A stretch of 39,933 bases of DNA from Leptolyngbyaceae cyanobacterium CSU_1_4 (GCA_012034615.1 JAAUPA010000013.1:1-39933); one strand, 5' to 3'; positions 24,166-33,813 are shown, counted from the first letter of the stretch. Notes: generated by a model not told the origin, from the sequence alone. Program-made: numbers and translations.

Positions 24166-26109
24166 GTGTCATCCAATACTGCTGAACCTAACCGCGCTTC
24201 TCAGAAACCCCCTAGTCCGGCAAGGCTTGCTAAGCCCCTTTCGCCTACCCGCGAATACCTTCAAGGAGTCGCGCAAGTAACAGCCGGGACGCTGCTAGGG
24301 TTGACCATGCTTGCCAGCTCGATCGCCGCCGGAGGCTTGGTAGGCTTGGCAATTAGCTTTCGCAACCTGCCCGATGTGCGGGTACTGCGGAACTATATTC
24401 CTTCAGAAACCAGCTACGTTTACGACATCAACGGCACGCTGTTGACCAGTATGCACGACGAAGCCAACCGAGAAGTGGTTGATCTTAACGATATTACGCC
24501 CCACTTGAAACGAGCCACTCTGGCGATCGAAGATAGCTACTTTTTCTCTCACCAAGGCGTTAACCCGATCGGCATCGCCCGCGCCAGTATTGCCAACTAT
24601 CAAACCGGGCGCACCGTGCAGGGTGGTTCAACAGTGACGATGCAGTTGGTCAAAAATCTGTTCTTAAACCCAGAGCAATCGATTAAGCGAAAAGTTGCTG
24701 AAGCCGTTTTATCCCTTAGGTTAGAGCAAGTCTTTACCAAGGATCAAATTCTGCAAATGTACCTTAATCAGGTGTATTGGGGACACAATACCTACGGCGC
24801 TCAGACGGCGGCAAAGAGCTACTTTAATAAGTCGGCAGCAGACTTGACCCTGGGTGAGTCGGCGATGATGGCAGGCATTATTGCGGCACCCGAAACCTTC
24901 AGCCCGTTTGTTGATTATCAACTGGCAAGGAAACGACAGGCGATCGTTTTGAACCGAATGCGAGAGCTGAACTGGATTACGGCCGCCGAAGAGAAAACTG
25001 CCCGCCTCCAAGAAATTAAGCTAGGACAAATTACCTCCTTCCGGCAAAGTCAGTCGCCCTACCTGACGGATGCAGTGGTGCAAGAACTAAAAAATCGCTT
25101 TGGCAAAGATGCCGTGATTAAAGGCGGAATGCGGATTCAGACGACTGTCGATCTTAACTTTCAACGGATGGCAGAAGAAAGCGTCAGAGAAAGCTTTTAT
25201 CGAATTCAGGCAGGGGGCGTTTATGCCGACCAAATGGCGCTGGCTGCCGTTGATCCCCGCACTCATTTTGTGAAGGCAATGGTCGGCGGAATTGACTACA
25301 AACAAAGTCAATACAACCGGGCAACCCAAGCCCAACGGCAACCTGGTTCGGCGTTCAAGCCCTTTGTTTATTACACCGCGTTTGCCAGCGGTCGGTGGGC
25401 ACCCGACTCTACCATTTCCGACTCGCCTGTGAGCTATCCCGATGGCGACGGTTACTACAGTCCGCGAAACTATGACGGCAGTTTTTCAGGTGCCATTTCC
25501 CTTCGGACTGCCCTTGCCCTTTCTCGCAACGTCCCGGCTATTCGGCTAGGGCAGGATGTGGGTCTTAATCGCGTTATTGAAGTGAGCCGAACCCTGGGCA
25601 TTAAGAGCCCCATGGAGCCAGTCATTTCGCTGCCCCTCGGCTCAGTCGATCTCACACCCATGGAAATGGCGGCGGCATACGCCACTTTTGCCAGTGGTGG
25701 CTGGCAGTCTCCCACGACGACGATCGCCCAAGTCACCGACAGCAAAGGCAATATTCTCCTCGATAACACCCCCAAACCTCAGCTTGTTCTTGACCCTTGG
25801 GCTAGCGCGGCGCTCACCGAAACCCTAGAAAGTGTGATCACCAGCGGGACGGGCAGAGGCGCACAAATTGGTCGTCCGGCGGCAGGTAAAACCGGAACCA
25901 CGTCATCTGAGCGGGACATCTGGTTTGCAGGCTATGTGCCGCAATTATCGGTGGCAATTTGGGTGGGGAACGATAACTACGCTCCGATTGGGCAAGGGGC
26001 AACAGGCGGCACATTCATGGCTCCTGCTTGGAGAGATTTTATGCTGAAAGCGCTGGCAAACATGCCGGTCGAAGACTTTGCGCCCTCGTCAAACTTTAGC
26101 CGACCTTAA
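24166..26109 (+). CDS. Class A penicillin-binding protein 1A
   Basis: 647 residues, GTG start. A cytoplasmic tail and one membrane helix (GTLLGLTMLASSIAAGGLVGL) precede the GT51 glycosyltransferase domain, with EDSYFFSHQGV carrying the catalytic Glu, and QGGSTVTMQLVKN (about 151-163). The transpeptidase domain has PGSAFKPFVYY (Ser near 393 with SxxK), ALSRNVPAI (SxN) and GKTGTTSSERDIWFAGY (KTG, about 574). It polymerises and cross-links peptidoglycan at the cytoplasmic membrane. Length and motif order are complete. Confidence 0.95.
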   Translation: MSSNTAEPNRASQKPPSPARLAKPLSPTREYLQGVAQVTAGTLLGLTMLASSIAAGGLVGLAISFRNLPDVRVLRNYIPSETSYVYDINGTLLTSMHDEANREVVDLNDITPHLKRATLAIEDSYFFSHQGVNPIGIARASIANYQTGRTVQGGSTVTMQLVKNLFLNPEQSIKRKVAEAVLSLRLEQVFTKDQILQMYLNQVYWGHNTYGAQTAAKSYFNKSAADLTLGESAMMAGIIAAPETFSPFVDYQLARKRQAIVLNRMRELNWITAAEEKTARLQEIKLGQITSFRQSQSPYLTDAVVQELKNRFGKDAVIKGGMRIQTTVDLNFQRMAEESVRESFYRIQAGGVYADQMALAAVDPRTHFVKAMVGGIDYKQSQYNRATQAQRQPGSAFKPFVYYTAFASGRWAPDSTISDSPVSYPDGDGYYSPRNYDGSFSGAISLRTALALSRNVPAIRLGQDVGLNRVIEVSRTLGIKSPMEPVISLPLGSVDLTPMEMAAAYATFASGGWQSPTTTIAQVTDSKGNILLDNTPKPQLVLDPWASAALTETLESVITSGTGRGAQIGRPAAGKTGTTSSERDIWFAGYVPQLSVAIWVGNDNYAPIGQGATGGTFMAPAWRDFMLKALANMPVEDFAPSSNFSRP

Positions 26110-26131
26110 CCTGGACTGTGCAACTCTTGTA

Positions 26132-26455
26132 TTATACCTGTCGTTCTAATTCCGCTTTCATACGCTCCAGCGTGTAGTTCATTTGGTCAAACATTTGCTG
26201 CGGCGTGATGCCAAATTGATCGAGTTGAGTTTTCATTTGCTCTACGGTCATTTGTGCCATAAAGTCTTCAGATAACTCGAAGCGTTTCATGAAAATCCGG
26301 TAACGATCCATCATCGCTTCCATTTGTTCGATGAACATCTTTTTCCCTTCGCGGTCAAACTTGCCGTAGTCGGAGCCGAGTTGGGTGAGGGATTGGTAAT
26401 CATCGAACAACTTTTTGGCTTCTTGTTGAACAATATCAGAATCAAAGAATCCCAT
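26132..26455 (-). CDS. DUF1825 family protein
   Basis: 107 residues, almost entirely helical, beginning MGFFDSDIVQQEAKKLFDDYQ, with the cyanobacterial DUF1825 core QLGSDYGKFDREGKK and Met-rich helices MEAMMDRYRIFMKRFELSEDFMAQM. It is conserved in cyanobacteria, with unknown function. It stands alone: convergent with PBP1A (22 bp) and 145 bp from the toxin gene, on the same strand. No catalytic residue is visible. Confidence 0.93.
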   Translation of the reverse strand: MGFFDSDIVQQEAKKLFDDYQSLTQLGSDYGKFDREGKKMFIEQMEAMMDRYRIFMKRFELSEDFMAQMTVEQMKTQLDQFGITPQQMFDQMNYTLERMKAELERQV

Positions 26456-26599
26456 TGCTGCCTGTAGTTGGTGTTGTTCTAAGTGATAACTTGGGGCTAG
26501 TAATCTATGAAAGCTAGCGTCTTATATCTCTTATTTTAATGCAGCTTTTAGTTGACTTAAGTGCGGTTTCCTCTACAGGGATGAAGACGAAATATATTG

Positions 26600-26890
26600 C
26601 TATTCAAACAGTGTATTTAGATCCCGATAACCGCTGATGATGCGGGCGATATCGATGCCGTTGGTTCTGGGGTAATAAAAAATAATATAGTCATGAACGA
26701 TCGCCCCTCTGAGATTGGGTGCAAGGCGATCGTAAGATTTTCCCAGGCTGGAAAACTGCGCAAGGAGCTTGGCTTTTTGTCGAATTTCATCAAAAATCTG
26801 GCTAGCAGCTTTGGGATTAGTTTGAGCAATATAGTCGCAGAGATCTTCTAAATCTTGAACTGCCTCGTCTGATAACGAGTAAGTTTTCAT
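26600..26890 (-). CDS. RelE/ParE-family toxin
   Basis: 96 residues, the normal size. The features SDEAVQDLEDLCDYIAQTNPKAASQIFDEI (helical hairpin) and IVHDYIIFYYPRTNGIDIARIISGYRDL (closing strands with the R-I-I-S-G-x-R-D-L end) are those of ParE. Its start overlaps the antitoxin stop by 4 bp (ATGA), the usual toxin-antitoxin arrangement. ParE toxins poison gyrase and RelE toxins cut mRNA at ribosomes; the C-terminal pattern favours ParE. Confidence 0.9.
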   Translation of the reverse strand: MKTYSLSDEAVQDLEDLCDYIAQTNPKAASQIFDEIRQKAKLLAQFSSLGKSYDRLAPNLRGAIVHDYIIFYYPRTNGIDIARIISGYRDLNTLFE

Positions 26891-27141
26891 GCGTCGGGCT
26901 GGGAGAGCGAAGATATCTTGCTTTGGAGGCGATCGAAAACCTCTTCACCATCGGTTACTTGCCCATTGCGAATTTGCTCAGTGCCGACTGCTATTTGCTG
27001 GCGAAGTTCGGCTAGTTTTTGCTGGCGATCGGCAAGCAGCGTTAATGCTTCAGTAATTAGATCTTCAATGTTGTCGTATTGTCCTGTTGTGATTTGACTT
27101 TGGACAAAAGCTTGCTGAGCAGGACTGAGGGTAATGTTCAT
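26887..27141 (-). CDS. ParD-type antitoxin
   Basis: 84 residues. The N-terminal ribbon-helix-helix (MNITLSPAQQAFVQSQITTGQYDNIEDLITEALTLL, pieces of which match ParD: QQAFVxxQ, G-x-Y-xN-x-x-x-x-I-x-x-A-L-x-L-L) would bind the operator. The charged C-terminal tail (RQQKLAELRQQIAVG, then EEVFDRLQ) would wrap the toxin. It precedes the toxin and overlaps it by 4 bp; such operons are usually autorepressed. Start ATG at 27141. Confidence 0.9.
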   Translation of the reverse strand: MNITLSPAQQAFVQSQITTGQYDNIEDLITEALTLLADRQQKLAELRQQIAVGTEQIRNGQVTDGEEVFDRLQSKISSLSQPDA

Positions 27142-27369
27142 AGCAGCTAGAGAGGGTCTGAGAAAAGATACTTTTTCATTGTATCTCTCTCTATTCTCCT
27201 AAAATTTACACGCATCAGGGTCTAAGAGATAAAAGCTGGGTACGGTTGAGGGTGCCTCACTTTGACCCTGAACCTAGCCATTGCAAGTTTTCTATGGTAT
27301 TCGTGGGAAAAAACTTGATGATTTTAGATTTCCCCTCTAAAATCGCCTATCTAAGACCCAAAAGCCCCC

Positions 27370-28246
27370 ATGTCTTCTATCTCCTCCCCATTGCGCCCTA
27401 CTGACGCTTTGCCACTCAACTTTGCGGGGCAACGTCTGCGCGGACGCAACTTTAAAGGGCAAGACTTGACGGGTGCTGACTTTAGCGGAGCAGATATTCG
27501 GGGGGCAAACTTTACGAATGCAATTTTGAGAGGGGCAAATTTTACGGGGGCGAAGGCAGGAATTCAAAAACGTTGGGTAGTAGGACAGTTCGTGATAGTG
27601 TTGGCGCTGTCAGGGGTACTAAACTTTGTTGCAGTCCTTATTAACGCTGCTTTTACTGCCTCTTTTTTAACGCCCGATGGAATTAAGGAGTACACGATTT
27701 TCCCTGGACTCGCAATTCTGTTTGTGAATGCGGTGGTGATTTATGCGATCGCCCGTCAAGGCTTAACGACTAACGCGATGGGGGCAATTGTAGTCGTAGG
27801 CTTAGGCTTAGGCACACTCGCAGGCGCGGTCGGACTCGGTGTCGCAAACGCAACCGGAGTTGTAGTCGGAGCCACAGCCACGGTCGGAGTTGCAGTCGGA
27901 GTTGCAGTCGGAGTTGCAGTCGCGGTCATAGTTGCAAGCACAATCACAGGCGGCAGATCTACAAAACGCCATCCTTACCGAAACCTTAGCGATCGGGACT
28001 CATTTCACTGGGGCATACCTCACCGGAGCTTGTCTAGAATCTTGGAACATTGACCACACCACCCAACTCGAAGCGGTAAACTGCGATTTCGTCTTTCTGC
28101 TAGAACAACCCAACCGCCAAGGCAGCCGCGAACGTCGCCCCCACGATCCCGATGCCATCTTTGCCGAGGGCGACTTTACCAAGCTCTATCAAAAGATGAT
28201 CAACGTCGTGCAAGTTTTACTGCGAACTTACAACATCCTCCCATAA
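27370..28246 (+). CDS. Pentapeptide-repeat protein with membrane insert, one frameshift
   Basis: About 291 residues after repair. The N-terminal part is a pentapeptide-repeat coil ([22 protein letters not shown] and on), then three to four membrane segments ([39 protein letters not shown], and a long Gly/Val/Ala stretch). A second repeat block follows in the next frame ([18 protein letters not shown]) and the conserved tail with [12 protein letters not shown] and FTKLYQKM. One extra G near 27949-27954 (GGCGGC for GGCGC) gives the break; repaired it reads TITGADLQNA. Homologues with this layout are common in cyanobacteria; the function is unknown. Confidence 0.78.
27886..27921 (+). repeat. Three perfect 12-bp repeats encoding GVAV
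   Basis: GGAGTTGCAGTC occurs at 27886, 27898 and 27910, with a degenerate copy at 27856. It lies in the Gly/Val-rich membrane stretch of the pentapeptide protein, and each unit adds G-V-A-V. It could be slippage-prone. Confidence 0.92.
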
Positions 28247-28250
28247 ACGC

Positions 28251-28294
28251 AACCCTACGATCGCCAACCCTACGATCACCAACCCTACAGTGAT
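28251..28294. repeat. 15-bp tandem repeat, about three copies
   Basis: AACCCTACGATCGCC, AACCCTACGATCACC, AACCCTACAGTGAT in a row between the convergent pentapeptide and SLH genes. Confidence 0.88.
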
Positions 28295-28313
28295 ATGGCG
28301 ATCGCTCTTGAAA

Positions 28314-29329
28314 TTAGCGTGGATTAACGACGTAGGCTCCCGCTGGATTATTTGCCAACGGCGCTATTCTCCCTTGGGTTACTAGCGCCTGATGAACCCA
28401 TGCCGCAATCTCCCCACGAGTTGCAGGTTGATTGGGGTTAAGCACTTTAGGGTCGGGGTAGTTCACCACAATTCCCGCTTGCGTTGCTAAGGCAATATTA
28501 TTCACAGCCTCTGGCAGAATCTGATCCGCGTCTACGTAATACTCAGTTACAGAATTGGCAGCCTGTTGGGTAGGTGGCTGAATCGGTTGCTGAGCCGGTT
28601 GCTGAGCCGGTTGCGGATCTGGGGCAGGGGTGCTTTCAGCAGGCTGGGCGATCGCCTGGGAGGTTGCAGCGGCGCTGGCTTGGGCAGGACGATTGATGAG
28701 CGGTTGCAGCAGCATCGTCATTGCTATGGGATACATTAACGCTCTTCTTTTTGTGGCTTGAGGGCGATCGGGCGGGTTATTAGCGGGGCGTGGGAGGGGC
28801 AGCTTGAGCGGGGGGAACGGGAACCGCAGCAACGGGGCTGAGGGGGCTGGGGCAGAGGCGATCGCCTCCAAGTTTGCGCTAGCGATGAGAGGGCACTAGC
28901 CTTTGTAACGGGCTGTTGAGGGCGGAAGGAACCATCGGGATAAGCTTGGACAAAGCCCATTTCGTAGGCTTCTTCGATCGCCGGAACCGCCCAATACCCT
29001 TGAGGCACATCTTTGTAAACGCTGCCAGAGGCTAATTGCCGTTCGTCTGCTTGGTTAAAAGCGCTTTGGACAATAGCAGCAAATTCGTCGCGGCTCATGG
29101 GTTGATTGGGGCGAAAGGTGCCATCTAGATAGCCCGCAATAATGTTTTGTTCAGCTAAGGTTTGGATAAAGGGTTCTGCCCAGTAGCCTTGAATATCGGA
29201 GAAGCGAGGCGTGTTAGGAGCCGCAACGGAAGTATGGATCGGGAATGTAACGGCTGCGATCGCGCCTAGGGTGACGCTAGTCGTGGTGACTAAGCCAAGC
29301 ATTAAAGCCTTTTGAAAAGGGTAGAGCAT
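28314..29329 (-). CDS. S-layer-homology (SLH) domain protein, one frameshift
   Basis: About 338 residues from the ATG at 29329, which has a well-placed AGGAAAG upstream; the longer reading from 29545 is less likely. A signal peptide (MLGLVTTTSVTLGAIAAV) precedes SLH repeat 1 (FSDIQGYWAEPFI, GYLDGTFRPNQPMSRDEF) and SLH repeat 2 (YKDVPQGYWAVPAI, AYPDGSFRPQQPVTKAS). A proline/alanine/glutamine-rich linker and a third SLH repeat (YPDPKVLNPNQPATRGEIA) are in the second frame. The break lies near 28873-28882. Such proteins bind cell-wall polysaccharide at the cell surface; this one has no enzyme domain. Confidence 0.85.
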
Positions 29330-29408
29330 AGTTTCTTTCCTGGAAGTTTGGTGGAGGTGATCTTCACTCAACTGCAATTTCAAACCAACATAATTGTTTT
29401 GGCTTTCT

Positions 29409-29436
29409 ATTTCCTCCATCAAGTGATGGAGGAAAT
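29409..29436. other. 13-bp perfect hairpin in the SLH/MFS divergent region
   Basis: ATTTCCTCCATCA and TGATGGAGGAAAT with a two-base centre. It is about 80 nt upstream of the SLH start and probably in its 5' leader. The arm GGAGGAAAT resembles a sequestered ribosome-binding site, but it is not next to a start codon. Confidence 0.45.
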
Positions 29437-29567
29437 AATTAATATTGAAAGAACTTAAAGCAAACACCGACAGGAATGGCGATCGAGTAAACTCTAGCGA
29501 GGATCTAGCGTAAGCCGGGAACTCCCGTTCAGGATTTATGCTCAAAAAGCCCTCCTAACTTAGGCTC

Positions 29568-30819
29568 ATGCCCAAAAACTGCCCCTGGGGCTGCCCCCGC
29601 TCGATCGCCAAGTTTGGATTTTAATCATCGGTCGGTTACTCTCTAATATTGGGACGGGCTTTGTGCTGTTTTCTGCGCCCGTGTTCTTTGTCAACCAAGT
29701 GGGGCTTTCGGCTGCCGCAGTGGGGTTTGGAATTGGCAGCGAGTCGATTACGGGCGTAATGGGTCGAATTTTGGGCGGCTCTTTGGCAGATTCGCCGCGC
29801 TGGGGACGACGCAAAACGCTAATGATGGCAGTGGGGTTTTCGGCGATCGCAGACTTGATATTGGCAATGAGCCATGACTTTCCCTCGTTCTTGGTGGGCA
29901 ACTTGCTGATGGGCGTGGGGGTGGGGCTGTATTGGCCTTCCGCAGAGTCGATGGTGGCAGATTTGGCTCCCTTGGAATATCGCAATGAAGCCTTTGCGCT
30001 GAATCGGTTGGCGGATAGTTTGGGGCTCAGTTTGGGCGTGGTGATTGGGGGCGCTTGGATTGCGGCGACGGGTGCTTATCGGGCGCTGTTTTGGGTAGAT
30101 GCAATTTCGTTTTTGGTGTTTTTGGGGGTGGCGGCAGTGGCGCTGCAGGAGTCGCGTCCGGTGGCGGCGGGTGAGTTGCAGCGGCGAAGCTTGTGGCAAG
30201 GATGGGGTGAGGCGTTGGGCGATCGCACGCTCAGAATTTTTGTGGGGGTCAATATTTTATTTACCACCTATTTGGCATTGGTGAGCAGCACCTTACCCAT
30301 TTATTTCACCAATTTTGTGAGCCACGCCGAAACGGGTGAGTTTAGCTCTAAGGTCTTGAGCGCGCTTTTTGCCGGATATGTGGCGCTAGCGGCATTTACC
30401 CAACTGCCGATCGCCCGTTTTCTGAAGCGTTGGAGCCATCCCCAAGCCCTGACCCTATCGGCGCTGCTGTGGGCAGTTGGCTTTGGGGTGATGGGGCTGA
30501 CTGGAACCGTTGCCCAGCACCAAATTGCTTGGGCGGCGTTGGGGCTGGGTGTAATGGCGATCGCCACGGTTTCGTATACGCCTGCTGCCTCATCGATTGT
30601 GACTGGGTTGGCACCGGCGGCGCTGCGGGGCGTTTATCTGTCGATCAATTCTTTGTGCTGGGCAGCGGGTTATTTTATTGGTCCGGCAGTAGGCGGGTGG
30701 GCAATGGATCACGATCAGCGATCGCGGTGAGATTTTGGATTGCCGCAGCATTGAGTGTGACGATCGCTGTGACGATCGCCCAAGTTTTACACCGTCGGTT
30801 TCACAGAGATCCCGTTTGA
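29568..30819 (+). CDS. MFS transporter, two frameshifts
   Basis: About 417 residues after repair, twelve membrane segments. The N-terminus is recovered by adding one A to the A-run at 29574-29578, giving MPKKLPLGLPPLDRQVW and then RLLSNIGTGFVLFSAPVFFV. The signature loop 2-3 is in MGRILGGSLADSPRWGRRK. The C-terminus is recovered by adding one G near 30717-30719, joining DHDQ to AIAVRFWIAAALSVTIAV. It is a proton-driven transporter or drug exporter of the YttB/MdtH-like group; the substrate is unknown. It is divergent from the SLH gene. Confidence 0.88.
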
Positions 30820-30848
30820 GCAGAGACCCCGTTTGAAAGATAGGCGAG

Positions 30849-31571
30849 TTACAAGACTTTTTCTAAAAACTGGCAGGCTCGATCGCTTTTAGGCGTGGAA
30901 AAGAAAACCTCTGGCGTTGCATCTTCTGCCAAGCGTCCTTCATCCAAAAATAAAATGCGATCGGCAACTTCGCGGGCAAAACCCATCTCATGAGTGACGA
31001 TCGCCATGGTCATTCCAGTGGTTGCCAACTGTTGCATCACCTCTAACACCTCTTTCACCATTTCTGGATCAAGGGCAGACGTGGGTTCATCAAACAGCAT
31101 CACCTCCGGTTCCATGGCTAAGGCACGGGCGATCGCCACTCGCTGCTTTTGCCCCCCCGACAACCGAGACGGATAAGCCCCCGCCTTCTCCGACAACCCC
31201 ACCTTTGCCAACAGATCGAGTCCCAATTCCTGCGCCGCCGCATGAGATAACTTTTTCACCTTAATCGGCGCATAAGTCACATTTTCTAACACGGTCATGT
31301 GAGGAAATAAATTAAAGTGCTGGAACACCATCCCCACGTTTTGCCGAACCTTCATAATGTCGGTTTTAGCATGGGTAATGTCAACATTATTGATATAGAC
31401 TTTGCCCCTCGTCGGCACCTCCAACAAGTTCATGCAGCGCAACAGTGTTGACTTCCCCGACCCCGAAGGACCAATAATTGCCACCACTTGCCCCCTAGAA
31501 ATCTCTGTAGAAATTTCCTTCAGCACATTCAACTTCCCAAATGATTTACAGAGAGATTCAGTTCTAATCAC
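30849..31571 (-). CDS. glnQ: Polar amino-acid ABC transporter ATPase
   Basis: 240 residues of the GlnQ/HisP type. Walker A is GPSGSGKST, the Q-loop is in [13 protein letters not shown], the ABC signature is [16 protein letters not shown], Walker B is [14 protein letters not shown], and the switch His is in [14 protein letters not shown]. It energises import of glutamine, glutamate or other polar amino acids. It is the last gene of the binding protein-permease-ATPase unit; the GTG start overlaps the repaired permease stop. The name glnQ is by similarity of motifs and does not prove the substrate. Confidence 0.92.
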   Translation of the reverse strand: MIRTESLCKSFGKLNVLKEISTEISRGQVVAIIGPSGSGKSTLLRCMNLLEVPTRGKVYINNVDITHAKTDIMKVRQNVGMVFQHFNLFPHMTVLENVTYAPIKVKKLSHAAAQELGLDLLAKVGLSEKAGAYPSRLSGGQKQRVAIARALAMEPEVMLFDEPTSALDPEMVKEVLEVMQQLATTGMTMAIVTHEMGFAREVADRILFLDEGRLAEDATPEVFFSTPKSDRACQFLEKVL

Positions 31572-32270
31572 TTTGCCGTAGCCTCACTTCTAACGTTTTG
31601 CCCACCCAAGCTAGCCCCATCACCAAGATGTAATAAATCACGCCAATAAAATCAATGGTTCAAAGTAAACAAATTTTTCGGCTGCCACCACTTGCCCCCG
31701 ACGCATTAAATCCAGTACGCCCACCGTCGAAACCAGGGAGGAATCTTTGAGCAAGGCGATACTTTCGTTAATCAGAGCTGGCAAAATATTCTTGAAGGCT
31801 TGGGGCAAAATGACATCTCCCATCATTAGCTTGTAGGGAATGCCTAAGGACTTTGCCGCCTCGCTTTGTCCCTTGTCCACTGCCAAAATTCCGCCCCGAA
31901 TGGTTTCAGAGGTGTATGCTGCTGAGTTTAGGGCAAAGGTCGCTACCCCAGCTTCGAGGGCAGAAATGCTGTATCCCGTCAGTTGGGGTGTGGCGTAGTA
32001 GACCAAAGCCAGTTGCAGCAAGAGGGGCGTACCCCGAAACACTGAGGTATAAATGTCGGCAAAGATTCGCAGCGATCGCCACCCCGAAATTTTGAACAGC
32101 GACAGCACCGTGCCCCAAAGAAAGCCCAATAGGGCAGAGAGAAACGTGAACTGTAAGGTCTGTCCCATGCCACCCAAAATGAAGGGAATGGAAGGAACAA
32201 TTTTTGAAAAATCTAGGCTCAGTCCGCTAGGTGCGGCTTGGGCAATAATTCGGAACAAAGGATGAATCAT
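31564..32270 (-). CDS. glnP: Polar amino-acid ABC transporter permease, one frameshift
   Basis: About 235 residues after repair, with an N-terminal amphipathic stretch, five to six membrane helices and the EAA loop [23 protein letters not shown]. The frame stops early at 31638, but adding one T to the T-run (plus strand AAAA at 31648-31651) continues it as [20 protein letters not shown] and ends 31564-31566, where it overlaps the ATPase start. It forms the channel of the importer. It overlaps the binding protein stop by 4 bp. The symbol follows operon context. Confidence 0.88.
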
Positions 32271-33058
32271 GCTCCACTTGCCTTTTTCAGGGCTGGACTA
32301 TCTTCCCCAAACCATTTTTTTACCAGTTCTTCTAACTTGCCGTTCGACTTCATTTCTTGCAGAACGGGGTTGAACCGAGCTGGCAGCGGCGAACCTTTAG
32401 GGAAAGCGATCGCCGAACCCGCCTCCTCTGAGTTGGGCAACAGATTGAACTCTAGATCTGGATTGGCGGCAATATACCCTTTTGCCACCGTATCTTCAAT
32501 AATTGCCGCCTCAATGCGTCCTGCCTTAATTTCTTGCACTATCTCATTAATTTTGTTCAAGGGCTGCATGGTAATACCGGGTATTTTCTCCGCAACTCCC
32601 TGTTGAATCGAACCCAGTTGCACGCCTACTTTTTTGCCTTTCAGCGTGTCAGCCGTTGTCAGGTTAGCACCTTTTTTGCTAACGATGGTGTTCTTTGCCT
32701 CATAGTAAACCTCGGAGAAATCAACGCTCTTTTTCCGTTCTTCTGTCGGAGTCATGCCCGCCATAACCAAGTCTGCCCGTTTGGCTTGGAGGGCAGGAAT
32801 GAGACCGTTGAAATCAATGTTATTAATTTGCAATGTTTTTCCATTCTTTTCAGCAATATATTTGGCAATGTCAATATCAAACCCAATAATTTCTTCCTGA
32901 CCGCTAGAACTATCAATAAATTCGTAGGGCGGATAGTCGGCTGAAGTTGCCATGACGAGGACGTTGCTGTTGGTGTCTGCCGAGTTACAAGCTGTCACCA
33001 CCAATAGAGTTAGCAATGTGCTGAAAAGAGCAGTGAGTAAAAATTTGAAGCGTTTCAT
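32267..33058 (-). CDS. Amino-acid ABC transporter substrate-binding lipoprotein
   Basis: About 263 residues from the ATG at 33058 (MKRFKFLLTAL), chosen because GGAGA sits 5 nt upstream; a longer reading adds 15 residues with no support. The signal ends with a lipobox VVTAC, so it is a lipoprotein. The mature part is a family-3 solute-binding protein: YPPYEFI, IIGFDIDIAKYIAEKNGK, and MAGMTPTEERKKSVDFSEVYY. It captures polar or basic amino acids for the permease and ATPase that follow. It is a different subgroup from the disrupted binding protein at 1420-2343. Confidence 0.93.
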   Translation of the reverse strand: MKRFKFLLTALFSTLLTLLVVTACNSADTNSNVLVMATSADYPPYEFIDSSSGQEEIIGFDIDIAKYIAEKNGKTLQINNIDFNGLIPALQAKRADLVMAGMTPTEERKKSVDFSEVYYEAKNTIVSKKGANLTTADTLKGKKVGVQLGSIQQGVAEKIPGITMQPLNKINEIVQEIKAGRIEAAIIEDTVAKGYIAANPDLEFNLLPNSEEAGSAIAFPKGSPLPARFNPVLQEMKSNGKLEELVKKWFGEDSPALKKASGA

Positions 33059-33189
33059 ATGAGTCTCCAGGGAACAGTGTTTGGCTGTGGACACAGCAAG
33101 CACAGCCTTAATATCTACAAGAGTATGGAAATCAATCCTGTGTGGTTCGTTACGGTTTCACCTTACATTGTGCCAATTGCTGAAGCATT

Positions 33190-33303
33190 AGAGGATGTCT
33201 GAACAGTTTAGACTGCCATCCGATCTGCCCCCCAAATCTCCCAGAATGGTGGACTTTGAAGCAAGAATGGCTGGAAGTCTCCCATTCTGGGAGACCTTAG
33301 GAC
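33190..33303. mobile_element. Shorter copy of the MITE-like element
   Basis: It starts AGAGGATGTCTGAACAGTTT and has CTGCCCCCCAAATCTCCC, the same order as one end of the 19207-19356 element. The core TCTCCCAGAATGG (33236-33248) pairs with CCATTCTGGGAGA (33282-33294). Confidence 0.62.
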
Positions 33304-33342
33304 GAGTGTAAGAATCTTCAATTCATCGTTTTGGGATTTGCG

Positions 33343-33635
33343 ATGCCTAGCCGGGCAGATGTAGCGGTGCCGATGGGAGAGGTCGTGCCTGAGCTGCAAG
33401 AGGCAACTCAGATGCCGATGCTGTTGCCCAGCCAAGTGCCGATGGATGAAGTGTTTTGAGGTGTGGAAGCGGAGAGCGATCGCTATGATGTGAACCCGGT
33501 GGTGTGATGTATCGAGTCATGGTTAAAAATGGTGAGCGAGAAGGCACGATCGCCTTGGCGAATTCAGCAATGCTCAGGGGCGGATCGACGTTCTTCCTCA
33601 AGTTCTGCAACTCGTTCCACAAATCCTCCTAGTGG
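33343..33635 (+). pseudogene. Decayed coding relic, family unknown
   Basis: A frame from the ATG at 33343 (MPSRADVAVPMGEVVPEL) meets TGA at 33457, continues in the same frame as GVEAESDRYDVNPVV, meets another TGA, and a neighbouring frame then starts MYRVMVKNGEREGTIALAN. Joined, they look like one protein with a nonsense codon and a shift. I do not recognise the family. Confidence 0.35.
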
Positions 33636-33813
33636 CGGTATAATACAGCTTCATTCCCGTGACGTGGGTCTGCTATCAATGTTCACGCTGAGGGCAATAC
33701 GACGGCTGAAATCCTTCACTAGGGTGATTCGGGCAACCCCTTGCGGATATCTCGAAGAGATCGCATTAAGATTATGAATCAGCTCAATCAAGGCTAGGAT
33801 TATGCCAGACAGA

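Noticed and set aside
28736-29545. Longer N-terminus of the SLH protein (start at 29545)
   Set aside because: The extra 72 residues are not signal-like, whereas ATG 29329 has a good ribosome-binding site and begins a typical signal peptide.
30430-30819. Separate gene at the 3' end of the MFS gene
   Set aside because: Only its last ~35 codons are protein-like, and they are the MFS C-terminus reached through a one-base shift.
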